A stretch of DNA of 64,000 nt. Origin: Peromyscus leucopus (taxonomy: Eukaryota > Chordata > Mammalia > Rodentia > Cricetidae). Both the position numbers and the translations under genes were made by a program. The notes beneath the pieces are model-generated. The model searched no databases and was not told the DNA's origin. It saw only the letters and a list, made by a program, of their open reading frames with translations. The stretch spans positions 114,128,829 to 114,192,828 of the forward strand of contig NC_051063.1 of the NCBI RefSeq assembly GCF_004664715.2. Reading direction: 5' to 3'. Below are positions 10,496 to 22,306 of this stretch, in pieces; position 1 is the stretch's first letter, and every line of letters starts with the position of its first letter.

Positions 10496-11689
10496 GTTCT
10501 TAGGAATTAAAAGAAGAGAGATTCTAACCTATGTTTCGCTCTGTAACTCCTCTTGCTCACTGTCCTGAGTCAAAGCTCATTAAATGTCTACTAGGACATT
10601 TCAAGAAAGTGTCATAGGTATTTAGGATCCTCACATTCTTTACTTCCACCTGAATTTATACACCCCAAATCAGAAAATATGTATTTGAATATGTACCATG
10701 CGGTATTAAAGAGATTTACAAATCTGAATTCTATCCCCCACTGCCATCAACTAGTTGCCTACCTACCAAGGCCACTGACTAGTTACCTAGCATTACAAAG
10801 TTCTTATCATCTCCCTGATCCCAGTTCTTATATCTTGGAAAATTGGATAACTGAACAACATACCAGTTTCCTAATAAAACCAAATGGAAACTTGTTTTAT
10901 TTTATTTATTAAATACATTTATTTATTTCATTTGGTTTTATTAACCAAATGCAAACTTTATCTATTAAATTTAGCTATTTATATAACTAAAATAATTATT
11001 AAAATATTTAATTTATTAAATAAGGGGGAAAAATAATGGCTTCTCCTTGACTAGATGCAACATCCGAGTATATACTGGCTACTTGTCAGAATTTCAAAAC
11101 ATGATGCCCATACTACTTTACTCATGATCCTCAGATACAATTTTTTACAAAGGTTTGGAATTAGACTATTTGTCAAACAAAACCTTAATAAAACCCAAAT
11201 AAGGTTAAAATCAAAGCCATTCTGAATGTATCTATTGCTTCATCAGGCCATGAGTTGGCAAATTCATGGAACCCCAAGTTTCCAAGGAATATAGTTTAAA
11301 GACTACAGCACATCAGGCAACAGATGTCAATTAATGACATCAAATGTTGTGATCCAACCACTGGACAGGACACAAGGAAAACAGAGAAGACATGCCTTCT
11401 TCCATCAAGAAGTGTGCAGTCTTCACAAAGAAACTGGGCATAAAGTTATTAATTAAGAAAAACAAAACTTAAAAAATAATTTGGCAAATATTGTAAGTCT
11501 TTGTTCTGAGGAAATGTACAGCATAGAGTAGCTCAAAGTCCAAGAAATTAGTTAGTACTTAAACCTGTTGTGCTCAGCAGATCAGGACAGCAAATCAGAT
11601 AATAGATTTGTCAAAGGGGGCATCATTGTCGACCTTAATAATTACGGCATCACTCAAATGCTGAAGAATTATGTTTCTCCATAGCAATT
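10496..11689. other. AT-rich DNA with small inverted repeat
   Basis: No gene is seen. The stretch 10890-11030 is over 80% A+T and includes the inverted repeat listed next. Around 11365-11440 there is a weak match (cctgccctcatggag-like) to the ancient repeat family found elsewhere in the window, too faint to annotate on its own. Confidence 0.5.
10872..10958. repeat. 15-bp inverted repeat plus short duplication
   Basis: taataaaaccaaatg (10872-10886) and cattttggttttatta-type sequence at 10929-10943 are exact reverse complements over 15 bases with a 42-base AT-rich spacer. In addition, accaaatggaaactt (10879-10893) recurs with one change, accaaatgcaaactt, about 65 bases later. A hairpin is possible in single-stranded DNA. 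Confidence 0.8.
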
Positions 11690-11875
11690 GTTCAATATGT
11701 ACTTTATTGCCATGTGTCTGTTTATGTATTCTCCATCTCCCCCCAAATAGAATGCAAGCTCACACAGGCCTTTTATAAGTCACATTGACTGCTCTATTCT
11801 CAGATCCTAAAACAAGTGCCTAGAAATACAGCTAGCTGTATATAGTTGTTTACTGAATAAGTGACCATGAACTGT
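11690..11875 (+). mobile_element. L2 LINE 3' end
   Basis: Contains tctccatctccccccaaata, gaatgcaagctcacacaggc, tgctctattctcagatccta, aaaacaagtgcctagaaata and tgtttactgaataagtgacc. This is the ordered 3' end of L2: 'agaatgtaagctccatgagggcaggga ... ctgtatccccagcgcctagaacagtgcctgg ... caataaatatttgttgaatgaat'. Confidence 0.75.
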
Positions 11876-12635
11876 GGCAGGCATTAAGGAGTAAAGTTGT
11901 AGATTATGCAATGACATGATGTGCTTTTTGTTTTCAAGAACTTCATAACTGATGATAAATATGCAGGAATGATGAAGCAACTACATCAGTTTCTCAAATG
12001 TGTGCATTTGTTTTGAAAGAAAAATTAAAATGTAGAGTAATCTCTGTTGGAAAATATTTTATTACATAATCACTCAACAACTGAGAATAGGAAGCTAGAT
12101 GTAAACTACTTCTGCTGTTGTTATTATACAGCTAAAAGAGAAACAAATACACAAATTGAATACATTAAAGCTAAAAGCCAATAAACTTCAAATTAGCATT
12201 AATGCAAGTTCCAAAGACATTTTCCTGAAGCCACACAGCTACTTGCAACATAAAGGATACTGACAGGATTTTGTTAACAATGCCATGATGTCAGCTGGCC
12301 CTCGCTTGGTGCCCAGCAGTGATTATAGATTAAGTCTACCTTGGCTATCTTTACAACAGCCTGTGACATTTAAAGAGTACAACTTGTCTCCAATGAAATG
12401 GTCAACACAAGCGCTAATACAGGCCTTTTGGGAGACTGCAACAGAGCTCACTTATAAAGTGGTTATCTGAAGCATCCCAGATAGGCTTTAGATTTGTATC
12501 TTTTATGGTGTAACAGGAACAGAAGTGTTTTTACCATCATAGGAACTGTGCAGCCTCCAGTATGTATCTGACCCCTCCCAGGAACCAGTGCCTCTGCGTT
12601 GTGTGTGTTTCTTAGTCACAGGGAAGTGCTATGGA
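11876..12635. other. Unique DNA, nothing recognised
   Basis: No gene or repeat recognised. The 61-codon frame at 12285-12470 has no visible domain. Confidence 0.5.
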
Positions 12636-12855
12636 CAGGAAAGGGACTCACACATTAGATTCAAGCACACAAAGGTTTGAAACCCTGTTCTGCTGCTAAG
12701 CAGCTGTAGGGGTCTAGGAAAGTGATTTCTATGGGATTCAAGTTTCTCACATCAGATATGGAAACAATGCCTGTCTCATAGAATTATTGTAAGATTAAAT
12801 TAAATTATATGAAGAGTGGTGTCTAGCATACAGAACATATTCATAAGTGTGTTCT
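12636..12855 (+). mobile_element. MIR SINE, nearly full length
   Basis: ttgaaaccctgttctgctgc, taggaaagtgatttctatgg, caagtttctcacatcagata, atgcctgtctcatagaatta, ttgtaagattaaattaaatt and tctagcatacagaacatatt follow the MIR order from the 'tgccactt/tgtgaccttgggcaag' region to the 3' end. Confidence 0.75.
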
Positions 12856-12914
12856 TTTTTTTTCCTTTCTTGGTTTCAGCCCCTTCTACAGGTCTCTACT
12901 GTGCCACCATTACT

Positions 12915-13150
12915 CATAATATCTTTATTCTAAAAATAGTTATTGAGTATTTTCTATGATGTACCAGTTATAATTCCGTATACAATAGACATGGGTGGGA
13001 ACCCACATAGGCCACACCTTCATGGAGCTTACATTCTACAGAATGTGTGGCCCAAAGAACAACAGTGGAGACAACATGTAAGAAGGGTGCTAAAGAGATA
13101 CACTTAGAAAATGAAGCTGGTCCCAGGAACTGGGCTTTCAGGATAACCAC
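12915..13150 (+). mobile_element. Ancient mammalian repeat fragment
   Basis: agttattgagtattttctat, gatgtaccagttataattcc and cttcatggagcttacattct match in order the ancient repeat whose consensus has 'tattgagcacctactatgtgccaggcactg ... ccctcatggagcttacattctagtg'. Same family as 28395 and 32620. Confidence 0.6.
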
Positions 13151-13319
13151 AGTCTATCTAGATTTACTTATTGCTAGATAGATGAGTCCAAACACTTCTT
13201 TTATCACCTTTGAAACTTGGAATGGAGATTTTTGCCAAGTGCAGGCCAGCACTTAATCCCTTTTAAATGTAATTTATAAAGTTAAAGATTTCATAGCTCT
13301 AAATACTATTATCACAGAA

Positions 13320-13744
13320 ATGTTGGGATAGGAAGATGACCTACTGGGTAAGAGCACTTGCTGTGCAAGCATGAGGACTTGAGTTTGAGCTCCCAGAACC
13401 CACACAAGAAAAGCCAAGCACTGCTATGGATGCCTGTAACCCAGCACTGCAGGGCAGAAGCAGAAGATGCTAGGAGATGCCTGGGCAAAACACTGACCAA
13501 AATGTTGATCTTCCAATGTGAGAGACCCTGTCTCAAGGAAATAAAGTGGAGATCTGTAGAGGAAGGATACCCAATATTTTCTCCTGATCTCTGAATATAG
13601 CCACGCATTACTGTACACCCCTATGTGCATGCATGAACATGCACACACATATACACACTTCTATACACCTATCTGTATACCTCTATGTGCACATTCTCAC
13701 ACACACATACCTGCACGTCACACCCCCATGAACATGCACATACA

Positions 13745-13775
<31 letters not shown>
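13320..13775 (+). mobile_element. B4-type SINE with long CA-rich tail
   Basis: The tRNA-like head (actgggtaagagcacttgct, gtgcaagcatgaggacttga) joins a B1-like body (aaaagccaagcactgctatg, cctgtaacccagcactgcag, gagaccctgtctcaaggaaa). A 3' section ends in ACACAC-rich sequence to 13775, including an uninterrupted CA run (about 13748-13774). This is the chimaeric tRNA-plus-B1 layout of B4 SINEs. The 98- and 78-codon frames inside it are fortuitous. Confidence 0.8.
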
Positions 13776-15125
13776 GAAATGCTAGTGAAAGTTATGTATT
13801 AGAAAATTTATAATAAAGTTACTATCAGAAAAAAATTCAAAGATTGAAAGGGGCATTGTCTGAGAAAAACTAGACAGTATGATATGATCAAAATTGAAAC
13901 TGGACAAAACCCTGAAGGCAAGACGATTGGTTATCCACACAATATAATAAAAGATAAGGCTGACCTGTCTCCAAAGCACAAGGCCTGTGCTCCCATAAAC
14001 ATTTGTTAGGTGGGTGAATGAGTACCTGTGACTAACCTGTCAGAATAACCCATCTAAAATGGGACAAAAGAACACTGGAGAGACCTAAAGTACAGAAGAG
14101 AAATCTAAGACACAGAAAAAAAGACTGGGACAGAGAAAGAATCTCAGGGCTCTATAAAAAACAACAAGGTTTGACAGAATGAGATGGTGGGAAAAGAGAG
14201 AGGGAACCAGAACTGCTGCCCAAATTCTAAGCATGTGAAAAGTTCCATTTTTAGTTAGCATGGGATTCAATTATGAAGAGAACTACTTTAAATGGAAATA
14301 AGTTTTCTAGCATCTTTTAGGACACAGCTAGCTGACAGTGATGAAGGAAGTTCAGTCATTCTCCTCTGAACCACAATGGTTCCCTCTTTCAATTTTGCAG
14401 GCACATGAAATCACCCCACGGTATAATTTCCAATGACAATGAGGAAGAGTTATTTTCTAGTTCTGCTACATCATTTATTCAATTTCAAAACTATGAAAAT
14501 GGTTTCTCTACTAAGGAGTTGATTCAGTCCTTCATCTAAGTGCCATCTAACCTGGTCTCCTAACTGAGGTACAATTTAATTGGATAATGAGACCACTGAC
14601 ATTTGGCCTGTAATGATTTTTGATAATGACATATACTGGGATCAAACTAAAAGAAGAAACAAAATGAAAATTTTAAAAAGAACCTTTTTGGAAATCCAGT
14701 TTATAATCTCTAAAAACACTAAAAGGAAAAAATTTGTTTTAAAACTGACTCACAAAATGAGCTAATTATCCTGTTTACCTTTTCAAGTCTGTTCCACCTT
14801 TCTCCCACAAGCTCTGTCTCCCTTGGATGCTAACCTCTACAAATAAGGGCACTAGGGTTCTTTACTTTAGGCTTCTGATGAGAATCTCACAGTATGGGGC
14901 TCTGGCAGAGGATCAGAGAGGACCAGAAAAGATAGGAGGTCTAATTCTCCAGCTTCTCCTTCAGCAGCTGAGGTTTTACTACTGGCTGTGTTTGTCTCTG
15001 TAAGGTCACAGCCTTAAAGGTCAGGCAGCCCTTCTGAAGAGCTGGAGCTGTTACTAAATTCTAGTAAAATTTTCCCATCTGGTGATGACATCCAGGTTTT
15101 TTGGTTTCTGGAAACCCAAGTGTTC
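13776..15125. other. Unique DNA, nothing recognised
   Basis: No gene, RNA or clear repeat. Frames of 60-65 codons are at background level for such AT-rich sequence. Confidence 0.5.
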
Positions 15126-15517
15126 AGATTTCTTTTCTGTTGCTGGGATACAACATTCTGACCAAAAAACGAGTTAGGGGGGAAAAGGGGTTTGAATCAA
15201 CCATCTCTGAGGGAAGTCAGAAGGGGAACTCAAGCAGACACTTGAGGCAGACCATGGAGGATGCTGCTTGCTGGTACAGTCATAGGCTCATGCTTAGCAT
15301 GCCCCTTTCTTTTCTATAGCCCCTGACTACCAACCGAAGAAGGGGTGTCATCCAAAGTGATCTGTGCTCCCTCACATCCATTATCAGTCATGACAGTACC
15401 CCCATAGACATTTCCACAAGTCAATCTGGTCTAAGCAATTCTTCAGTCTAAGCTTCCTCTCCAGCGACACTAGGCTAAGCAAATTGACAATTAAAGCTAA
15501 CCAGGACACACAGCCAC
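15126..15517 (-). mobile_element. MaLR-style LTR, minus strand
   Basis: Plus-strand text begins agatttcttttctgttgctg and gggatacaacattctgacca, continues through accatggaggatgctgcttg and accccc-rich middle, and ends caaattgacaattaaagcta. Reversed, this is the rodent LTR that starts TAGYTTTRWTTGTCAANTTG and ends with the 'CACAGCAATAGAAA'-type terminus. Near full length. Confidence 0.75.
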
Positions 15518-15589
15518 ATCTCAGTCAATCACTCAAACATTGGAAATGCCATTCAATTCCTTTAGGGCTCTTTTGCACTTTATATTTAT

Positions 15590-15765
15590 CTTTATATTAC
15601 TATATAAATAATAATAACAATAGTATTTATTCACTATTTATATTACAGTAGTCTCTATTGTAATGATGAGTCTTTATATGGATTACTTCGTCATTTAACC
15701 TTCAAACAAAATTACTATTATCTCTTTGGTAGATATCATTATTACCTAGAGATTCATTTTATTCT
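15590..15765 (+). mobile_element. MIR SINE relic
   Basis: ataataataacaatagtatt, tttatatggattacttcgtc, atttaaccttcaaacaaaat and gatatcattattacctagag follow the MIR central order ('aatagctaacatttattgag ... tacatgtattatctcatttaatcctcacaac ... tattattatcccc'). Confidence 0.65.
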
Positions 15766-15989
15766 CCTCACTTCCATTGAATGGATATACTTACTCCACT
15801 GATCCTGAACTTACTCATATAATTTCTCTGAGCCTATAGAACAGGGAGGGAGTAAAGATATGTCTATGCTATGTCTAAGTCTTAAGAAGTTGCCCACTTT
15901 CATACATCTCTAACATCATCATGAAAGAGATATATCCAGGTTAAAATCTTAGTCCCCCTAAAGAGAGCTTATAGACAAATATGACAGAG

Positions 15990-16205
15990 GCACCCTTCTC
16001 AAACTTAGCCCATATTAATCCACCCCAAGAGAAATGTATGTGAACCTTGTCATGACCCACAAAACCTTGTAGTCAACCTAAACCAAGATAAGACAATCAC
16101 AAGATGACAAATAGATTCATAAAAATAAAAGATTGCCATCTTAAACCGTGTGTTTTGTAGGTCTCAACATGCAGCAATTCAATAGCAATAGCAAACTGAA
16201 ATAAT
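15990..16205 (+). mobile_element. MLT1-like MaLR LTR 3' part
   Basis: The section ends aaataaaagattgccatctt, aaaccgtgtgttttgtaggt, ctcaacatgcagcaattcaa, tagcaatagcaaactgaaat. This resembles the 3' end of MLT1-class LTRs ('aataaatgcttattgttttaagccactaagttttggggtaatttgttatgcagcaatag'). An old copy that probably predates rodents. Confidence 0.55.
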
Positions 16206-17929
16206 TTCAATTATGTATATTACTATAGGTTCCATATGGGGTTTTCCATCAATGTAATTTAGCATAAGTCAGTCTAATCCAATTAAATCAATCTGCATAA
16301 ACAAGTTTCCCTAGCAGGATATTCTTAGTTGCCATTTAGATGAAACACAGTCAATCATTACTCTGAAGCAGAAGGCCCTTTATAACCAGCTTACTTTTTT
16401 ACCCTTTCAACTGTATCTTTCCTTCTCCATCACAAAAGCCACACAGGTTTACAGACAGCTGCCTGATCAGCCTATGTATTATCTCAGGTCTGTTTCTTTA
16501 TATAGATTCTCTAGACCTAAAGGGGGTTTCTGCCTCTCCCTTCCTCAACTCTGATCTCCTCTTATCCCGATTCCTGCAAGCTGAGCCGTGGTCCTCCTCT
16601 ATGTTCTATGTTTGTGCATATTTGCCTTTTTAAGAGATATTTTATCACTGAATTTTAATGTTGAATCTTTTGTGGACCCAGGATTTTGCTTTCTATTTCC
16701 TACATGTTAATTTTACCAGACACAGTGGGCTCCCGAACATTGACACAAACACTTTGCATTAGAGGAAAATGCTGCTTTGGTGACTGATGGAAAAGGGACT
16801 TGGGGAAGGAAGAATTTGTTGGTCTTAATTCAGCACCACCTCAATGGAAAGATACATTGCTTCCTGCCTCCTGATACTGATGTCCCTAGAGCAGAAGAAG
16901 GTGAATTCTCGGGCTAGAGATGCATATTCCTTGGGGACACCTAGCTCCCTTTGTCTAATTCTCCGCTCACTAAGCACTTTCACTCTGGCAAAGTTGGTTT
17001 GCTAAGCAGAAAATTGGTGGGGGGTGAGGGGAGAGAAAAGAAAATGATGAAGACAATCCCATATTCAGAAGCCAACTATAAATTACAGAAATAGGTTAGC
17101 AACAACCTATTTTCAGAAGTTAATCTGCTATGAATGAACTAAAAATTAATTGTAGGATTTCTAAAGCTAGGGCCCAATTTTTACTTTTAAGGAGTTCACC
17201 ATGGGGCTGTGCCCTCATCCCAGGAGGACTGGCCTAAAACAACCAGCAGATGTCTAAGGAAAATTCTTTTCCTACTGCTCTCTACAGGGGTAGCAACTGC
17301 TAGAGGGGAGAAAGTAGAAAATTCAGACTGGCAGGATAGCAAACCCAGATGCTTTCCTCCTTGTTGCTAATAGAAACAGGATTAGACTAGATGGGGAACT
17401 GTAATTAGGCTCTTGGCTTTTATATCTGACATGTTTACAGCCATCATGCTATTCTGGGGCTCTTACATAACATTTATATCTGATGCTATAATAGGCATTT
17501 TGTGATCCTACTTTCCTCTTCTAAGTGGCTCTGACATGCAAGCACTCTTTCTCTTCCGGGCCTGGATCTGAAATGCCACATGTGCACAGATGTGGACTGT
17601 AAATATTTGCTTCTTCACCTTAGTTCCATAAGGTGTTAATTCTATGCTGCTCTAAGGTAATTTCTCTTTTCATATCTACCAGAGGTCAGCACACTACAGC
17701 CCATAGGCTATATGTGCCTCGGAGCCAGTTTTCACGTCATCTGTGATCCAAGCATGATCTTAAGTTTCTAAGGTATTATAAAAATACAAGTAAAAACACA
17801 GAATAATACAAAACAGGGAGTCCATAAGGCCTAAGGCATATGCTATGGAGCCCTTATAAAAAATGTGTGTCAATCCTTTTTCTACATTAGTATATTCCAT
17901 TGTAGGTCACAAATGAGGCTGATAATTCT
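16206..17929. other. Unique DNA, nothing recognised
   Basis: 1.7 kb without a confident repeat or gene. A short G-rich run (ggtggggggtgagggga, about 17017-17033) is the only compositional feature. If anything functional but non-coding is in this window, such repeat-free stretches are where conservation should be checked. Confidence 0.5.
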
Positions 17930-18150
17930 AGCATCACATAATGATGGTGATAAGGATTCATATGGATAGGATCTTGTTAATACACCAGGAATTATGATAA
18001 GCATTTTACATAGATTATCTCGTTTAACCTTCAAAGATTTTTTTTTGAAAAATGCTCTGTTGTTAGCGTTATTTACAGCTGTGCAAAACTTAAACAGCTT
18101 GCAAGTGGTGACACAGGATTAGCACAGAAGCACATACTAAAAACTCACAC
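17930..18150 (+). mobile_element. MIR SINE
   Basis: ataatgatggtgataaggat, acaccaggaattatgataag, cattttacatagattatctc, gtttaaccttcaaagat, ttatttacagctgtgcaaaa and agcttgcaagtggtgacaca match the MIR core and 3' half in order. Confidence 0.75.
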
Positions 18151-18559
18151 ATTCTAATTAAAGAGTTTATATTATAATACTTCCAAGAATTAACAGAAAC
18201 ATATCTTCAAGACGCCATCAAATAACATGTTCCACATTAAAGTGAACTGTCCTGTTGTTGGACATCTGAATATTTTCTTTGTTTCCTCTGGATCATGTAG
18301 AATTAAGTCACATCACTTATCACATGCCCACCAAGTACTTGGATTTATTTCATAGGGTCCCAAAGTCTTCTTTTTTCTTCCCCATCCTTCTAAAACTCTT
18401 AGAATTCTTCATCATTTTTCATTTGGGGAAATTTCAAAACATTCTTACCACTCAAACAGTATTTCTTGTTAAACTTTAGAGCATAACTAAAACACATTGG
18501 TGCACATTAGCATAAAATGTCACATATCCCTCTTGTTCTCTGGTCAGTGTTCACAGTCC

Positions 18560-18825
18560 TAGTCAACGTTCACTAAATACATCTTTTCATGACTCTGACA
18601 CTTTGCATGTACTGTCTCTTCAAGAGATGTTCTTCCTGTTAGCAGTCAAACTTCAAAGGGTTTTCAAAACTCAGTTGTCTCTTTGCTTTATTCTGAGTAT
18701 TCCCATTCAGTGAAAATAGGCCATAGTGTACCTTATCTAGCAATAGTCCCTCATTCAAGATTAAGCTTTTTATAAGGAAGTGTTGTGTTTTATATAATTG
18801 TGTATGAATAAATATATTTAAGATT
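18560..18825 (+). mobile_element. L2 LINE 3' end relic
   Basis: The segment has gacactttgcatgtactgtc, agagatgttcttcctgttag, aacttcaaagggttttcaaa, actcagttgtctctttgctt and a closing aagtgttgtgttttatataa. The order fits the L2 3' UTR ('tctcagctcaaatgtcacctcctcagag ... ttattttcttcatagcac'). Diverged, so moderate confidence. Confidence 0.5.
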
Positions 18826-19345
18826 CAAAAATGAACAATATTTTGTGATAACATCATCCATATTCATTGAGAAGCCAATCCCAAACCTATATAAGGAATA
18901 TAAAAATGAGAATACCTTTTTACTTACTAAAGATTGTAATTATACTTTATAAACTAATTGTTAATACTTTGTAAGATTATCTATGTAGTTGATAGTGACC
19001 ATTCTTTCAATAACATGAAAAGACTTCTAAATATCTAAGTTCCCAGACCCTAAAGTTCCAGTTTGACTCTGGTAAACAAAATTCCAAATGAAGAAAACTC
19101 AAGGGAATTTTTCTCCATTTACTTCCTAAAAGTATTTTCACCAACCAAGAGCTTGAAAAACTAAATATTTTAGTGACAAGAAGTAGGACCAAAATCATTT
19201 AAGATCCATGAACCCTCAAAAGTGTTTTTTATCTATTCAGTTTGAAAATGACACTATCATATTTTTCCAGTACCAAGGAGCTATCATCATTAAATTGATG
19301 GATATGACTTGAAAAGAAAAACATTTAGGAAAACATTAAGACATG
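18826..19345. other. AT-rich unique DNA
   Basis: No gene or repeat identified. Confidence 0.5.
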
Positions 19346-19450
19346 ATTTTTTTCCAACATAATATTTTTATTGATCATTTGAGAATTTCACACCATGCAC
19401 TCTGATCATACTCACTTCTCATTCCTCTCAGGTCCACCCCTCACCTTTGA

Positions 19451-19451
<1 letters not shown>

Positions 19452-19495
<44 letters not shown>
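19452..19495. repeat. (CA)n microsatellite
   Basis: About 22 uninterrupted CA steps, followed by ccccgtgtgtgcgcatgtgt. The GTGTGTGCGCATGTG continuation makes an alternating purine-pyrimidine stretch with Z-DNA potential. Confidence 0.95.
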
Positions 19496-19497
<2 letters not shown>

Positions 19498-19849
19498 CGT
19501 GTGTGCGCATGTGTAAAGAAAGGAGGGGAAAAGGTCCAATTTGTATTGCCACATACTCACTGGAACATGGCCAAACTCCCTGTAGTCAGCCCTTAAGAAA
19601 ACTGAGTCCTTCCCCACCCACACCCCCTACAGAAGCCATCAATTGTAGAGAGCTATCAAAATTTTTAAGAGTTCTCTTCGATGGCTTTCTGCCTAGACTG
19701 TTACTTTTGGGGAGTTGGGGGGCAGGGGGTAGAGATTGTCACCAAAGCCTTCTATGTCCCTCTTTTTCAACTGCAAGTCCATAGTCATCAATACAATGCA
19801 AAAGTAGCTTCCTTGCCTCTTACAGTCAGTGGGAGCGCAGATCATGGAC

Positions 19850-20445
19850 TCCCACATGGTTTTTGGTGATAGTACAAACCACAGACATCCATATGGTCTC
19901 CAGTGTCAACATGTGCCACAGACCTCAGCATCATCTCCAGTGGCAGTGTAGACCACAAATGTCACACATCCCTCTGTCACAGCATGGGCTATGGATACCT
20001 TCATAGCCCTCAGTTGCAGCACAGACCAAGGACATCAACATGGTGTCTGGGGCAACACAGGACATAGACAGCAATATAGTCTATGGTGGCAGCCCAGCCC
20101 ATAAACATCAACATGGCTTCAGGCTGTGGCACAGACCACAGACATCCACAAGGCTTCAGCAGTTACACAGACTATAAACATCAACACTGCCCCTGGCTGC
20201 AGCAGGACCATGGACTCCAACATGGACACTGGTGGCAGCACAGACCACAGATATCAACATGGCCCAAGGTAGCAGCACAGGATACTCATATGAACATGGC
20301 TTCAGGCAGCAACCCGAACCACAGACACTAATATGGCCTCCTACAGTAGCCCAGACTATGGACATCTACATGAACCTCAAGCTTCAACACGTACTAAGGC
20401 AGGGGACCACAGATACCAATATGGTTTCCAAAGACAATAGAAACC
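19850..20445. repeat. Degenerate ~38-bp tandem array
   Basis: A loose unit built on 'cacagaccacagacatcaac' plus 'atggc(ct)tcaggcagcag' recurs at roughly 36-40 base spacing, for example near 20124, 20160, 20199, 20238 and 20310. About fifteen units can be followed. Indels and substitutions are scattered, so it is old. The 82-codon frame at 20083-20331, rich in His, Gln, Met and Asn, is a by-product of the unit. Confidence 0.75.
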
Positions 20446-21369
20446 ATAGAGATCTTTTGAGGAGGTCCAATCCAGAAAATGAACCATTCTTCATCTCAGA
20501 CATCCTGTTGTTGCTCAGAACCAGGGTGATTGTGCCACTGGGCAGCAATTTGGGGGGCTGAGTCTGCACAAGCTCCAGGCTGCTGCACACCACCCTGTTG
20601 GCCTTACTTGGCAACAATATTCCCCTCTCCATCATAGCCTTCTAACACAACTGTCACTACCATTGAGTCTCTAGTTCCACCTCTCTTCACCACACACTTA
20701 GCACTCCATTCCTCCATCTTTCCCACCTCTCCATCAAATATTCTTTTGTCATAGTGGCATTGGAAACTGCAATGTGTCACACAGTATATTTTTTTCCAAA
20801 CACCTTTGCATGTAAATATTCATTGCAACAAGTCATTTTGATCTCGTTCGAGGGTTCTGGTTTCTGAAACACCATAAATACTGTAGCATTCCCAAGACTC
20901 ATCTCAACTATCCTACTGTTGCCCAGAGTCAGAACAACTCTGTGGCTAGGCAGGGCATCCAGCTTTCTGCCTGTAGCCTAAATGCAGTACCACTGCCCCA
21001 CACTCTCCATCTCCCAACAGGCAAGCAGCCAAGGCTGCAGCTGCAGTGGAGCATGGTGAGGCCAGCCAGTGGGTATAGGACCAGCCCTATTCAGTAATGA
21101 CATCTGGCTCCGCAGGATGACTCCTCCACTTGCTCCATCAGCTGGTAAATGGAGTAGATGTTGGGGTGGACCCATTCGAAGTGCTGAAGCTGGGACTGGA
21201 TGGTAGCTAAGTTAGTCAGTCCAGGCCTCCACCATGTGTGAGTATCTCCTCTTCCTCAAGAGCCATGATTTATCTTTTAAAACCCTCTGAAATTCTTTAG
21301 TACTGTAACATTCCTTAGGGGCATAACTAGTAGTGATCTAAATTCTTTTAGAAATTTTAATGATTTATA

Positions 21370-21930
21370 TTGATTGTCACCTTGACTAGACCTAGAATCA
21401 CCTAGGAATAGAGGCCTAGTAGAGAAGCCATAGTGTGAAGCTGGGAAGTTGGAGCCTGGATTGCCTTGGAGAACCTAAGCTGTTAGAGAAGCCAGAGTCA
21501 TGGGATACCTACTGAGGAGAGCTGCTAACAAGAAGTAGAACCAACCCAAGAGTAAGAAGTATGGTGCAGTCAACAAAGCTGAAAGGAGTTGGAGATGTGG
21601 AGAATGTTTTGACATCAGGCATAGAGATGCATATTTGGAGTTATCCCAGCTGGTTTTCCATCTTGCTTTGGTCCATTATTTTCTTGCTCCTTTCCCTGAA
21701 TTTTGGAATGATAATGTATATCCTGTGCCATTTTATGTTGGAAGCATGTGATCTGCTTTTTGATTTTTACTTTTACAGGTGATCACGGTTAAGAGATTGC
21801 ATGAATCACAGAAGAGACTTTGAACTTTAAAACATTGTTGAGACTGTGATAGACTGAGGACTTCTGAAGTTGGACTAAATGCATTTTGCATTATGATATT
21901 GTTACAAGCTTATGGGAACAGGGAATGGAA
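21370..21930 (+). mobile_element. MaLR internal region (3' part)
   Basis: This stretch leads directly into the LTR that follows and has the features of MaLR (MT) internal DNA: gagaatgttttgacatcagg, catcttgctttggtccatta, tatatcctgtgccattttat, gtgatcacggttaagagatt, gaagagactttgaactttaa and atgcattttgcattatgata. The first ~90 bases (attgattgtcaccttgacta) may belong to a separate MaLR-style LTR. MaLR internal DNA is known to have lost functional retroviral genes, and none are seen here. Confidence 0.75.
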
Positions 21931-22306
21931 TGTAGTAGTTTGAATGTAATTGGCCTCCATAATCTCATGGAGAGTGGTGCTATTAGGAGCCGTGGATTTG
22001 TTGGATTAGGTATAGACTTGTTGGAGGAAGTGTGTCACTGTGGGGGTGGGCTTTGATGTTTCCTATGCTCAGGATACCACCCAGTGAGTCAGTCAACTTC
22101 CTGTTGCCTGCAAGATGTAGAACTCTCAGCTATTCCTCCAGCAGCACATCTGCATGCATGCCCCCATGCATGATAATGATTGAACTGTGATGATAATGGA
22201 TTGAACCTCTGAAACTGTAAGCAAGCCCCCTTGATTAAATGTTTTCCTTATAAGAGTTGCCCTGGGCATGGTGTCTTTTCACAGCAATAGAAACCTAACT
22301 AAGATA
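21931..22306 (+). mobile_element. MT-like MaLR 3' LTR
   Basis: gtagtagtttgaatgtaatt, cttgttggaggaagtgtgtc, actgtgggggtgggctttga, aagatgtagaactctcagct, ctgaaactgtaagcaagccc, gattaaatgttttccttata and agcaatagaaacctaactaa are all in the MT LTR order. With 21370-21930 it forms the 3' half of a MaLR element. No matching 5' MT LTR is seen upstream. The internal 'gatgataatg-attgaactgt' motif is partly duplicated (cf. 22169 and 22189). Confidence 0.9.

Larger units (their letters stand above)
19346..21290 (-). mobile_element. Rodent medium-reiterated repeat, probably old L1 3' region, minus strand
   Basis: The left end (tttttattgatcatttgaga, atttcacaccatgcactctg, ctcattcctctcaggtccac) reads like the reversed 3' end of a rodent L1-like element, with a CA microsatellite embedded. 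It continues through cacatactcactggaacatg and agccatcaattgtagagagc. It then runs into a long block with a degenerate ~38-bp tandem (19850-20445), and finally text such as ctcagacatcctgttgttgc and tccaggcctccaccatgtgt. I recall a similar arrangement as a repetitive sequence in murid genomes. Assignment to L1 is inference; the 3' and 5' limits are uncertain. Frames here (129, 109, 83, 82 codons) are repeat-derived. Confidence 0.55.

Noticed and set aside
13312..13648. Overlapping frames of 98, 78 and 74 codons
   Set aside because: All fall inside a B4 SINE and disagree in frame and strand.
19395..19784. 129-codon open frame across the CA repeat
   Set aside because: The Thr-His run is the CA microsatellite, and the rest is L1-like repeat on the opposite strand.
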